From assembly GCF_009193355.1 (NCBI RefSeq), contig NZ_WBVT01000013.1, positions 1-64,000 of the forward strand: DNA of 64,000 bases. Reading direction: 5' to 3'. Both the position numbers and the translations under genes were made by a program. Shown piece after piece: positions 7,510-15,378 of the stretch. Origin of the DNA: Bifidobacterium leontopitheci (lineage in GTDB: Bacteria; Actinomycetota; Actinomycetes; Actinomycetales; Bifidobacteriaceae). Each line of letters starts with the position of its first letter. Positions within the stretch are counted from its first letter, which is position 1. Below the pieces are notes generated by a model. That model did no database searches. It was not told where the DNA came from and saw nothing but the letters and a program-made list of their open reading frames with translations.

Positions 7510-9204
7510 CTAGCGCGGGCGGCGTGCGGGATGCCCGGCGTGGACGCGCTCACGTTCGGCGCGCATGCGGGCGATGGCGCGTTGCGCCACGTCGTGCGAC
7601 GAGCCGGCGCCCTCCCCCTTGACGCCGAACAGCACGATGAGCACCTGAATGAACACGATGAACGCGCTCACACGCAGCGTCCACTGCGTGCCGAAGATCG
7701 ACGCGGCGATCCGGTCGCCGCCATGCAGCTGCGTCAGCGTTTCCATAAGAATCACCAGCACCGGGGCACCAATCGCGCCGGCGATCTGCCGCACGGTGTT
7801 CGTCACCGCCGAACCTGCCGACACTTCGCTCGGCTCGAGACAGTTGAGCGACCACGTGGTGATCGGCATGATGATGAATCCCATGCCGATCTGCCGCACG
7901 AACTGCCAGATCGACACCCACCAGATCCACGTATGCAGGTCGATCAGACTCATCATGACCGTGCCGAACAGCAGCACCAGCGTGCCGGTGAGCGCCACAG
8001 GCCGCGCGCCCAGCCGGTCCAGCAGCTTGCCGCCGAAAAACTGCGAGATGCACATGCCGAACGCGCCCGGCATCATCACCAGGCCGCTAATCGTCGCCGA
8101 AAAACCGCGGTCGTTCTGGATGTACAACGGCATGATCACCATGATCGAGCTGAACGCGAAGAAGCTGAGCGCCGCGCAGATCGTGCCGATGGTGAAGCTG
8201 CGGTTGCGCAGCACGCCAAGGTTGAGCAGCGGCGGTTCGGCCGGCTTGCCGCTGCCGGACGTCGCGCCGGATGTCGCTGTGCCGCCGGCAGCCTCCGCGT
8301 ACGCACGCGCACGACGCACCTGACGCACCACAAACCAGACGATGCCGCACACGCCGACCAATACCGCGCCCCACACCATCGGATGCGAGAACGGATACGA
8401 CTCGATGTTCGTGAAACCGAACATCAGTCCGCCGAAACCGATCACCGACAGCACGACCGAGAAAAAGTCCGCCTTCGCCAGACGGTCGATCTCACCGAAG
8501 TTGTGCAGGCCGAACACGGCGAGCGCAAGGCAGAACACGCCGATCATCGTGAGCGTGAAGAAAATCGAACGCCAGCCGAACGCGTCGGTCTGCATGCCGC
8601 CGAACGTGGGGCCGAGCGCGGGGGCGACGCTCATCGCCATGCCGACCGTGCCCATCGCCATGCCGCGGCGCGACAGCGGATAAATCGAGAACACGGTGAT
8701 CTGCAGCACCGGCCACATCACGCCGGTGCCGATCGCCTCGAGCAGACGGCCGGCGAGCACCACGAGGAACGTGGGGCCCATCCACGCGAGCAGCGAGCCG
8801 ACAGTGAACACGGACATCGAGACGATGACGATCTGCCGCGTGGTGAAGCGGCGCGTCAGAAACGCCGTGAGCGGTACCATCACGCCCATGACCAGCTGAA
8901 AGATCGACGTGAGCCACTGGCCGGTGGTCACAGAGATGCCGAATTCCGAGACGATGGTCGGCAGCGCGGCGCTCAGCTGCAGCTGGGTGAAGTTGCCGAC
9001 GAACGTGATGAACGTGAGGATGGCGAGCGAGGCGAGCGCCGTGCGCGTGAGTTTGCCGTTCACGTAGCTTTCGCTGCCGGTAAGGGCCTGGGCGAGGGCT
9101 TTGGTGCGGACGGCGGCGCGCGGGCGGCGGGCGGCGGATGCAGACGTGTCGTTATCGTTCACGTCGCCGGTGTTCGTCGTGATGGGGCTCCCCTTCTTCG
9201 TCAT
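7510..9204 (-). CDS. MFS multidrug exporter, DHA2 (14-helix) type
   Basis: 564 aa. The start at 9204 has AAAGGAACAGGC upstream. After a polar 60-residue N-terminus come many hydrophobic helices. The first-loop region reads LPTIVSEFGISVTTGQW, followed by VMVPLTAFLTRRF and GRLLEAIGTGVMWP, and helix 5 carries APALGPTFGG (motif C of antiporters). This is the EmrB/QacA pattern of proton-coupled drug efflux. A Ala/Gly/Ser-rich cytoplasmic loop (AEAAGGTATSGATSGSGK) separates the halves. Expected in the cytoplasmic membrane; the substrate cannot be told from sequence. It stands alone between two repeat arrays, with no adjacent regulator. Confidence 0.88.
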   Translation of the reverse strand: MTKKGSPITTNTGDVNDNDTSASAARRPRAAVRTKALAQALTGSESYVNGKLTRTALASLAILTFITFVGNFTQLQLSAALPTIVSEFGISVTTGQWLTSIFQLVMGVMVPLTAFLTRRFTTRQIVIVSMSVFTVGSLLAWMGPTFLVVLAGRLLEAIGTGVMWPVLQITVFSIYPLSRRGMAMGTVGMAMSVAPALGPTFGGMQTDAFGWRSIFFTLTMIGVFCLALAVFGLHNFGEIDRLAKADFFSVVLSVIGFGGLMFGFTNIESYPFSHPMVWGAVLVGVCGIVWFVVRQVRRARAYAEAAGGTATSGATSGSGKPAEPPLLNLGVLRNRSFTIGTICAALSFFAFSSIMVIMPLYIQNDRGFSATISGLVMMPGAFGMCISQFFGGKLLDRLGARPVALTGTLVLLFGTVMMSLIDLHTWIWWVSIWQFVRQIGMGFIIMPITTWSLNCLEPSEVSAGSAVTNTVRQIAGAIGAPVLVILMETLTQLHGGDRIAASIFGTQWTLRVSAFIVFIQVLIVLFGVKGEGAGSSHDVAQRAIARMRAERERVHAGHPARRPR

Positions 9205-9350
9205 GCCTGTTCCTTTGACATCGTTCGCTGATCGCGGCACAGACGCGGCCGATACCGCGGGAAGCCGTTTTTGACCCCAACAGTCTACGCCGGGGCATGG
9301 GCAAGTTTGGGTGAGGGTGAGGTGGTGCGGGGGTGAGGGTGGGGCGCGCA

Positions 9351-9745
9351 TTGACCGACCGTACTCGAAAGAAGGTCCCTGAGTACGGTCGGTTGAGAAT
9401 TGACAACGAACCGTACTCCAAGGGACCCTACGAGTACGGTACGTTCGGATTTATCAACCGAACGTACTCCAATGCGCCCTACGAGCACGGTTGGTTGAGA
9501 ATCACAGACCGGGAACGCTCCCCCAGTCGGCTCCGCCGACAGCCCCCTCCACCGAGGGGGCCAAGAGCAGCGACAGTCCGAGGCGGCAGCAGGACGAGTA
9601 CGGTCGGTTGAGAATTATCAACGAACCGTACTCCAAGGCGCCCTACGAGTACGGTTCGTTGAGAATCACAGACCGGGAACGCTCCCCCAGTCGGCTCCGC
9701 CGACAGCCCCCTCCACCGAAGGGGCCAAGAGCAGCGACAGTCCAG
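9351..9745. repeat. Mixed repeat array with a tandem duplication
   Basis: GAGTACGG-type hairpins at 9351-9485 and 9596-9665 alternate with the CGCTCCCCCAGTCGGC repeat. A block of about 80 bases, starting at 9497 and again at 9661, is almost identical (period 164), so the array grew by tandem duplication. Confidence 0.7.
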
Positions 9746-9771
9746 GTGCGGCGGTCGACCGGCCGACCGCA

Positions 9772-11097
9772 CTACTTGCCGAGAATCGTGAGCGCGATGA
9801 GCAGCACGTTGAGCGCGACGATCAGTGCGGCGACGGCGATGAAGATCACATGCTTGACCGTGCCATCTGCATACCGGCCCATGAGCGTGCGGTCGTGCGT
9901 GTAACGCAGCAGCGGGATAATCGCAAACGGGATGCCGATCGACAGGATCACCTGGCCGATGACCAGCGCCATGGTCGGGTTCGGCGCGAACCACAGCACG
10001 ATGAGCGCCGGCACCAGCGTCACGATACGGCACGCCCACATCGGCGCCTTGATGCGCAGCAGACCGTGCATGATCTCCGAGCCGGCGTACGTGCCGACCG
10101 ACGTCGAACTCAGCGACGAGGCGAGCAGGCCGATCGAGAAAATCGTGCCGACCACCGGTCCAAGCACCGAGACGATCGCACGTTGCGCGCCTTCGATCGT
10201 GTCGGTGCCGGTCATGCCGTACAGCGAGTTCGCGGCGATGATCAGCAGGCACACGTTGACCGAACCGGCCAGCAGCAGAGCCCACGCCACGTCGATCTTG
10301 GAGCCGTGCAGCAGCTGCGGCACCGTCGGCTTCTTCTCGCCGGGGCCGTAATGGTCATTGACAAGCGTGGAATGCAGGTAGATCGCGTGCGGCATGACGG
10401 TCGCGCCCAGCATGGACGTGGCCATGAGCACCGAGTCGGAGCCACCGAAACGCGGCACGAGACCGCCGAGCACGGCGAGCGGGTTCGGCGGCGCAATGAA
10501 CAGGCCGAAAATGAAACCGAACGTGATGACCAGCAGCAACGCGATGACGATCTTCTCGAACAGCCGGTGCGTGCGTCCACCCTGGAACCACAGCAGTACG
10601 GTGGAGATCGCGCCGATCACCAAGCCGCCGACGAACAGCGGCAAGCCGAACAGCAGGTTGAGCGCGATGGCGCCGCCGATCACCTCAGCCAGATCCGTGG
10701 CGATGGCGATGACCTCCGCCTGCATGAAGAACATGAACCGTCCGGCATCGCTCATGCGCTCGCCGAGCAACTCCGGCAGACTCTTGCCGGTCACGATGCC
10801 GAGTTTCGCGGACTGGTACTGGATCAGCACGCTCATCGCGTTCGCCAGCACCAGCACCCACACGAGCAGGTAGCCGTAGCGCGCGCCCGACGTGATGTTC
10901 GCGGCCACGTTGCCGGGGTCGACGTAAGCGACCGCGGCGACGAACGCGGGGCCGAGGATGCCGGCGAGGGCGTGACCATGGTGTTCGTGGTGGTGCGGCT
11001 GCTGTTGGGCTGCGGCGACGTGCGCGGCCGGGTTGGCTGCGGCTGCTCCTGTCTGACTTGCGGCTGGCTCGTTGTGTGTCTGCTGATCGTTACTCAT
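9772..11097 (-). CDS. mntH: NRAMP-family divalent metal (Mn/Fe) importer
   Basis: 441 aa. Proton-coupled uptake of Mn2+ or Fe2+ across the cytoplasmic membrane. Diagnostic features are the helix-1 metal-binding DPGN (in YVDPGNVAANI), the helix-6 ATVMPHAIYLHS with the A/M-P-H metal site, and about 11 hydrophobic helices. The N-terminus carries 55 extra residues rich in Ala, Gln and His (QQQPHHHEHHGH), a possible metal-binding leader. Start at 11097 (MSNDQQTH): the AAAGGGG upstream is about 15 bases away, so the start is less certain; an upstream start at 11148 has no site. No neighbour suggests an operon. Confidence 0.9.
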   Translation of the reverse strand: MSNDQQTHNEPAASQTGAAAANPAAHVAAAQQQPHHHEHHGHALAGILGPAFVAAVAYVDPGNVAANITSGARYGYLLVWVLVLANAMSVLIQYQSAKLGIVTGKSLPELLGERMSDAGRFMFFMQAEVIAIATDLAEVIGGAIALNLLFGLPLFVGGLVIGAISTVLLWFQGGRTHRLFEKIVIALLLVITFGFIFGLFIAPPNPLAVLGGLVPRFGGSDSVLMATSMLGATVMPHAIYLHSTLVNDHYGPGEKKPTVPQLLHGSKIDVAWALLLAGSVNVCLLIIAANSLYGMTGTDTIEGAQRAIVSVLGPVVGTIFSIGLLASSLSSTSVGTYAGSEIMHGLLRIKAPMWACRIVTLVPALIVLWFAPNPTMALVIGQVILSIGIPFAIIPLLRYTHDRTLMGRYADGTVKHVIFIAVAALIVALNVLLIALTILGK

Positions 11098-11234
11098 GAT
11101 GCTGTGTTGCGGCCCCTTTCGTTCCGTGGAATGGTATAGTCCCGGCATGTTACGGATGCTCGACGGTCAAGCAGACGGATGATGTACGGCGAGGGAAATG
11201 TGCCGCAGACCGTGGGTGCGGCAGGGTGTGCGGT

Positions 11235-11845
11235 TCGATGGCCGACCTCCGTGTGTTGCCACAACTCGACAAAATCGGCGTCTCGAGCGAGTTGTGGCAA
11301 TCCGGCGTGACACAAGTCGTCAAAAGCGCCCGTTTGGACGAGTTGCGGCAACAAACCAGGCCGAATCCGGCTGGTCCGGGCGATTCCGATTGCCACAAGT
11401 CGTCCGAAACGCTGATTTTGTCGAGTTGTGGCAATCGGGCAGGCACAACGACGCAGTCCGGCATCGTCTGGATGCCCAATGACCAGCCTCCCCTGTGTCC
11501 CGAACGCACGAAATCGCCGTTTTTGTCGTTTCGGGACGTCCCGAAACGACAAAAACGGCGTTTCTGCTGTTATGGGACGTCCCGAACGTGCAGAACGGGC
11601 GGATTTGCACTTACGGGACATGTGCCGTACAGAAGCACGACAACGGTATTTCCGTGAAATCGTTGGAAAATGACGCTTTTGAGCATAGCGCCGATATTGA
11701 CGGAAGGCAGGATCGGCAGTGCGGAGGCATGCGTATGGTCCCGAATGCGCAACAACGTCGATTCTGTCGTTACGGGACGTCCCGAACGCGCAAAACGGGC
11801 GGATTTGCACTTGCGGGATACGGTTGCCGTCCTCACGCGCCGGTA
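11235..11845. repeat. Two families of palindromic repeats, no gene
   Basis: From about 11255 to 11440, TTGCCACAACTCG and CGAGTTGTGGCAA arms alternate. From about 11495 to 11820, palindromes centred on GGGACGTCCC recur with the flanks GAACG...AAACGGGCGGATTTGCACTT. The short reading frames here run through the repeats and lack ribosome binding sites. Confidence 0.7.
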
Positions 11846-11894
11846 CATCACCGGGGGATTGTTTTTTCGCAGCCGGAGCCGGGTCCTATGCTGT

Positions 11895-12100
11895 AGCGGG
11901 TGGCGCTCCCCCAGTCACGGCTTACAGCCGCGACAGCCCCCTCCGCCGAGGGGGCCGAGACGCCGGGCCGACCGGCAATGTCTCAGTCTCGCTACGCTCG
12001 ACAGCTCCCGCCAGCGGGAGCGGACAAGCGATATCCTCTCCGCATCTCAGCTCCCGCCAGCGGGAGCGGCGGGAGCGGCGGGAGCGGCGGGAGCGGTCCG
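11895..12100. repeat. CGCTCCCCCAGTC repeat and CTCCCGCCAGCGGGAG palindromes
   Basis: One CGCTCCCCCAGTC...GAGGGGGCC unit (11903-11965) is followed by CTCCCGCCAGCGGGAG twice (about 12005 and 12051) and a run of GGGAGCGGC steps up to the end of the HNH gene. The CTCCCGCCAGCGGGAG type recurs at 20681, 21531 and nearby. Confidence 0.65.
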
Positions 12101-12102
12101 GT

Positions 12103-12894
12103 TTAGCTTTGCGGGAGCTGCTGCGCCGGGCAGGATCGCAGCACGGAAAGCATGGCGCGTCGCTCGGCCGTGGTGACGGTCAGCTGGTACTTGGTCTTGA
12201 CGCCGACCTGCCGGGCAACATAGTCGCACCGGTACGCCGAGTTCGTCGGCAGCCAGTACGCGGCCGAAGCCGAACCCTTCTCCTGGTTGGCCGGACCGTC
12301 GACGGCGAGCAGGTTCATCATGTCATTGCCGAACCGGTAACGTTTCGCCGTGGTCCAGTCGCGCGCGCCGGACTGCCATGCGTTCTCCAGCGCGACCACA
12401 TGATCGATCTGCACGGCGGCGCTCGTGCTGCGGCCGCGCGTGAACCGGATCGTCTTGCCGGTGTACGGGTCGTCGAGAACGCCGGCGTCGACCTGGCAAC
12501 GTTTGCGCGAGTCGAACGTGACGTCGGTCAGGTCTCGGGCGAGCACGTCCTCGCGCACGTCGCAGCCGTTGCCGTCCGTATCGGTCTCACGGTAGCCGAA
12601 CGCGTCACGGTCGTAGCCGGCCTTGCTGGGATGGTCGTCGACGGTCAGTTTGTTCAACGCGTCGGCGGCAGGGCCGCTGGCCGCGTACTCGCCGGTGATT
12701 TCGCCGACTGTCGGACTGACTTTCGGCAGAAACAGGCCGATGGTGACGCCCACCACCGCGGCGGCGAGCAGCAGAATCAGGAACCGTTCCAGCGGCGAGT
12801 CGCCACGGAACCGCCGCTTGCGGAAGTGCGTGCGGCGGCCGTAGCCGTAACCCCGGCCGCGGCCGCCGCGTCCACGATAGCGTCGTTTCGGCAT
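12103..12894 (-). CDS. Membrane-anchored HNH nuclease (DUF1524/GmrSD C-terminal type)
   Basis: 263 aa. The first 35 residues are Arg/Gly/Tyr-rich, then one membrane segment (FLILLLAAAVVGVTIGLFL) predicts an external catalytic domain. That domain contains DHVVALENAW (the HNH His), the downstream FGNDMMNLLAV and NQEKGSASAAYWLP, all conserved in actinobacterial secreted HNH proteins related to the GmrSD C-terminal domain (DUF1524). Cys residues around GNGCD and RKRCQVD could form disulfides outside the cell. The start codon overlaps the stop of the aldo-keto reductase (TGATG), so the two are translationally coupled. Role unknown: nutrient DNA use or cell-surface nuclease are the simplest readings. 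Confidence 0.82.
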   Translation of the reverse strand: MPKRRYRGRGGRGRGYGYGRRTHFRKRRFRGDSPLERFLILLLAAAVVGVTIGLFLPKVSPTVGEITGEYAASGPAADALNKLTVDDHPSKAGYDRDAFGYRETDTDGNGCDVREDVLARDLTDVTFDSRKRCQVDAGVLDDPYTGKTIRFTRGRSTSAAVQIDHVVALENAWQSGARDWTTAKRYRFGNDMMNLLAVDGPANQEKGSASAAYWLPTNSAYRCDYVARQVGVKTKYQLTVTTAERRAMLSVLRSCPAQQLPQS

Positions 12895-13778
12895 CAGGCG
12901 TACGAGAAGGTGAGCGGATCGTGTCCGGCGCGCTTCGGACCGTCGAGCGCGTCGATGGCCGCGTGCTCGTCGAGCGTGAGCGCGAAGCCGAACACGTCGA
13001 GGTTCTGACGCTGGCGTTCCTCGTGCACGGACTTGGGGATGATGATGGTGCCGTTCTCGATGTGCCAACGCAGGATCACCTGCGCCGGGGAGACGTTGTG
13101 CGCCTTGGCGATTTCGGCGATCGTGCCGTTGCCGGCGTTGAGGTCGGCGCCGCGGGCCATCGGCGAGTACGCTTCGACGGCGATGCCGTGCTCCTTGCAG
13201 AAGGCGACCACGTCGCGCTGCTGCCACGTGGGGTGCAGCTCGATCTGGTTGACGGCCGGCCATTCGCCGGTCTCCTTGTGCAGGCGCTCAAGATGCTCGG
13301 GCAGGAAGTTGCACACGCCGAGCGTGCGCACGCGACCCTCCTCGCGCAGCTTGGCGAACGCCTTCCACGTTTCGCCGGCGCGCCAGTCGAACGGCGTGGG
13401 CCAGTGGATCATGTACATGTCGACGTATTCGACGCGCAGCAGGCTCAGCTGACGGTCGAACGCGGCGAGCGCGCTGTCGTAGCCCTGCTCGGAGTCGCGC
13501 AGCTTGGTGGTCACCCACAGCTTCTCGCGCTTGCGGCCGCGGTTGTAGCCGGTCGCGGCGAGCGCGTTGCCCACGCCGCCTTCGTTGTTGTAGCCCGCCG
13601 CGCCGTCGATGTGACGGTAGCCGAGGTGCAGTGCGGTCTCGACGACGGGTGCGACGTCCTCATCCTTGATGCGCAGCAGCCCCAAGCCGATCTGCGGGAT
13701 CTCGTCGTCATCATTGAGCTTGATATGCGGTACGCTTGCAGCGGCTGCAGCAACAGCCAGATCGCTGGTTCCCAGCAC
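12894..13778 (-). CDS. Aldo/keto reductase (2,5-diketogluconate reductase-like)
   Basis: 294 aa, NAD(P)H-dependent reduction of carbonyls, cytoplasmic. AKR signature blocks are present: LGYRHIDGAAGYNNEGGVG (the D and Y of the catalytic tetrad), WVTTKL (Lys), YMIHWP (His), GVCNF, NQIELHP and IIPKSVHEERQRQN for cofactor binding. The start is the GTG at 13778, because AAGGAG lies 4-5 bases before it; a TTG at 13799 would place that site inside the gene. Downstream the HNH nuclease gene overlaps by one base. The first residues (VLGTSDLAVAAAAASVPHIKL) are slightly longer than usual. Substrate unknown. Confidence 0.9.
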   Translation of the reverse strand: MLGTSDLAVAAAAASVPHIKLNDDDEIPQIGLGLLRIKDEDVAPVVETALHLGYRHIDGAAGYNNEGGVGNALAATGYNRGRKREKLWVTTKLRDSEQGYDSALAAFDRQLSLLRVEYVDMYMIHWPTPFDWRAGETWKAFAKLREEGRVRTLGVCNFLPEHLERLHKETGEWPAVNQIELHPTWQQRDVVAFCKEHGIAVEAYSPMARGADLNAGNGTIAEIAKAHNVSPAQVILRWHIENGTIIIPKSVHEERQRQNLDVFGFALTLDEHAAIDALDGPKRAGHDPLTFSYA

Positions 13779-13974
13779 TATGACTCCTTGTCTTTTCAAC
13801 GGCTCGACACGGTCGCTCCCTGTCCCCGCCGCGCGGGGTGCAGTGGAACCACGAAGCCAATCCTATCCTTACGAAACTATACGTCATACCGGGCACAGCC
13901 GCACGGGATGCGGGTGGCGGTGGACAGCGGCGGGTGACGGGCGACGATGGAAGCCGTGCAGCGGCTCCACCTCA

Positions 13975-14072
13975 TAACCGACCGTACTCGTAGCGGCGTG
14001 GTTGAGTACGGTCCGTTGATATTCCATGACGGACCGTACTCGTAGCGGTACGTACGAGTACGGTCGGTCATG
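13975..14072. repeat. GAGTACGG palindromic repeats (two units)
   Basis: ACCGACCGTACTCG / GAGTACGGTCCGTT and GACGGACCGTACTCG / GAGTACGGTCGGTC units lie between the aldo-keto reductase gene and the terminator of triad 2. Confidence 0.7.
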
Positions 14073-14103
14073 CATCTAACTGTTCGAGGTACAACATGCA
14101 TAT

Positions 14104-14141
14104 ATAAAGGAGCGCCGGCGTGCGGGTGGCACGTCGGCGCT
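14104..14141 (-). terminator. Rho-independent terminator of triad 2
   Basis: On the minus strand AGCGCCGACGTGC and GCACGCCGGCGCT form a 13-bp stem (14111-14141) followed by CCTTTATATA. It lies 50 bases after the stop of the Ser-rich gene. Confidence 0.7.
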
Positions 14142-14190
14142 GGGGGGCGCTTGGAAATGCGCTGCGGACCGCGGGTTGCGGACTGCGGAC

Positions 14191-15051
14191 TCAGCCGAGG
14201 GTGTGGATCGGACCGAAGTTCATGGAGTCGGAATCGGGATGGGTCGGGTCGTAGGCCGGCTCGGAGGAGCCGCCGTTGCCGCCGTTGTCCGAGCTACCGC
14301 CGTTGCCGGATCCGCTGCCGGGCTTGGTTGCGGAGCCGCCGTTCGAGCTGCTGCCGCCATTGCCGGGCTTGGTGGACGACGAGCCGTTGCCATGGGAGCC
14401 GCTGGACGAGCCGTGGTTCGGCTTGTTGGACGGCTTGGAGCTCGGCTTGCTGGACGAGCCGTTCGACGAGCTGCCGGCGTTCAGACCGGAGTTGCTGCCG
14501 GACTGGGACGTGCCGGACTGCGTGGTGCTCGACTGAGTCGAAGAGCCGGACGTTGCGGTGGTGCCGGACGTTGCGGTCGCCGTTGCGGAGCTGCCGGACT
14601 GCGCGTCATCAGTACCGTTCAACGCTGCTTCCACGTCCAGCACGCCTTCGCCGTCCTGCGAAGGGTCGAGCGACTTGTTGCTGGATTCGCTGCCGGACTT
14701 GCTGTCAGACTCGCTGTCCGAGGAGCTGAAGGATCCGGTGGAATCCTCACCTGCCGACTGCGAGCTCGAAGCCGTCACACGGCTCGGGCCCTGCTTTGCG
14801 ACGCCGCCGAACGTCATCACGCCGACCGCGACAAGCAGCGCCACGACCAGAGCCGCCGCGAACGCTGCGATCACGATGTGCCGCGCGTCCAGACGGGCCA
14901 GCAGGCCGTTGCCCGCCGCCGCACGCGGCTTCGCGGCATGGCTGCCGCCAGCCGGTTGGGCCGCGGACTGCAGCGTCATGTCGTCATCATGCTGCTCATT
15001 GACGGTCTTGAGATTCTGCTCGTCGTTCATGTTCCACCCCATGTTGGTCAT
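14191..15051 (-). CDS. Single-pass membrane protein with Ser/Gly/Lys-rich tail (triad 2, third gene)
   Basis: 286 aa from 15051; an alternative start at 15030 (MNDEQN) has GGGGTGG close by. The polar N-terminus (about 1-57) contains ARLDARH before a membrane segment at 58-80. The external tail starts with Gln/Ser stretches and becomes repeats of SSNG, SKPSSKPSNKPN and NGGSS, ending NFGPIHTLG. This is the same build as 293-799 and 4465-5346, though the tails differ in sequence, so the conserved property is composition and topology. It starts 23 bases after the peptide gene and ends before a terminator, so it closes the three-gene unit. No catalytic domain, no sortase signal; function unknown. 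Confidence 0.8.
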   Translation of the reverse strand: MTNMGWNMNDEQNLKTVNEQHDDDMTLQSAAQPAGGSHAAKPRAAAGNGLLARLDARHIVIAAFAAALVVALLVAVGVMTFGGVAKQGPSRVTASSSQSAGEDSTGSFSSSDSESDSKSGSESSNKSLDPSQDGEGVLDVEAALNGTDDAQSGSSATATATSGTTATSGSSTQSSTTQSGTSQSGSNSGLNAGSSSNGSSSKPSSKPSNKPNHGSSSGSHGNGSSSTKPGNGGSSSNGGSATKPGSGSGNGGSSDNGGNGGSSEPAYDPTHPDSDSMNFGPIHTLG

Positions 15052-15074
15052 CTTGCGGTCGATCCTTCACGCAC

Positions 15075-15248
15075 TCAGTTCAGACCGAGGGAGAACGTGT
15101 TGGCGCTTTCGCCGTCCAGCTCGCCCTCGCCGTTGTTGTTGCCACTGCCGTTGGTGCCACCGGTCATATTGGAAGCGCAAATCACGTCCACGATGCCAAG
15201 AGAGCGAACGCTCATCATCGGCTGTTCATACTGCTTCTTCATCATCAT
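15075..15248 (-). CDS. 57-residue peptide with YxxP...L...DVI N-terminus (triad 2, second gene)
   Basis: 57 aa from the first of three consecutive ATG codons (15248, 15245, 15242), with AAAGAAG just upstream. The leader-like half reads KKQYEQPMMSVRSLGIVDVI, which matches the triad 1 peptide at Tyr, Pro(+3), Val(+7), Leu(+10), Asp(+14) and the two hydrophobic residues after it. The rest (CASNMTGGTNGSGNNNG...) is Gly/Asn/Ser-rich with a single Cys and an acidic stretch. There is no signal peptide. The gene sits between the secreted-protein gene (130 bases upstream) and the Ser-rich membrane gene (23 bases downstream), exactly as in triad 1. It could be a modified-peptide precursor or a small structural partner; neither is shown. 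Confidence 0.78.
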   Translation of the reverse strand: MMMKKQYEQPMMSVRSLGIVDVICASNMTGGTNGSGNNNGEGELDGESANTFSLGLN

Positions 15249-15317
15249 TAGTCTTCTTTGCTTACTGCCGTGTCGATGTTGTCTTCAACACAATTCGTTT
15301 TGCTTTACGGGTTTCGG

Positions 15318-15366
15318 TGGTTCCTGTCCGGGCATCGGCCATCCGCCTCTGCCCGGACAGGAACCA
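15318..15366. other. Long hairpin between secreted-protein and peptide genes of triad 2
   Basis: TGGTTCCTGTCCGGGC (15318-15333) pairs perfectly with GCCCGGACAGGAACCA (15351-15366). No T-run follows on the minus strand. It resembles the intercistronic hairpin of triad 1 (GGTTCC...GGAACC core), so it probably tunes expression of the genes around it. Confidence 0.6.
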
Positions 15367-15378
15367 ACCATTCACCAA

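Noticed and set aside
7225-9231. Long plus-strand frame over the MFS exporter
   Set aside because: Antisense to a clear transporter; Arg/His/Asp-rich composition and no domain.
11226-11896. Open frames in the mntH upstream region
   Set aside because: They follow the repeated palindromes and change frame between repeats.
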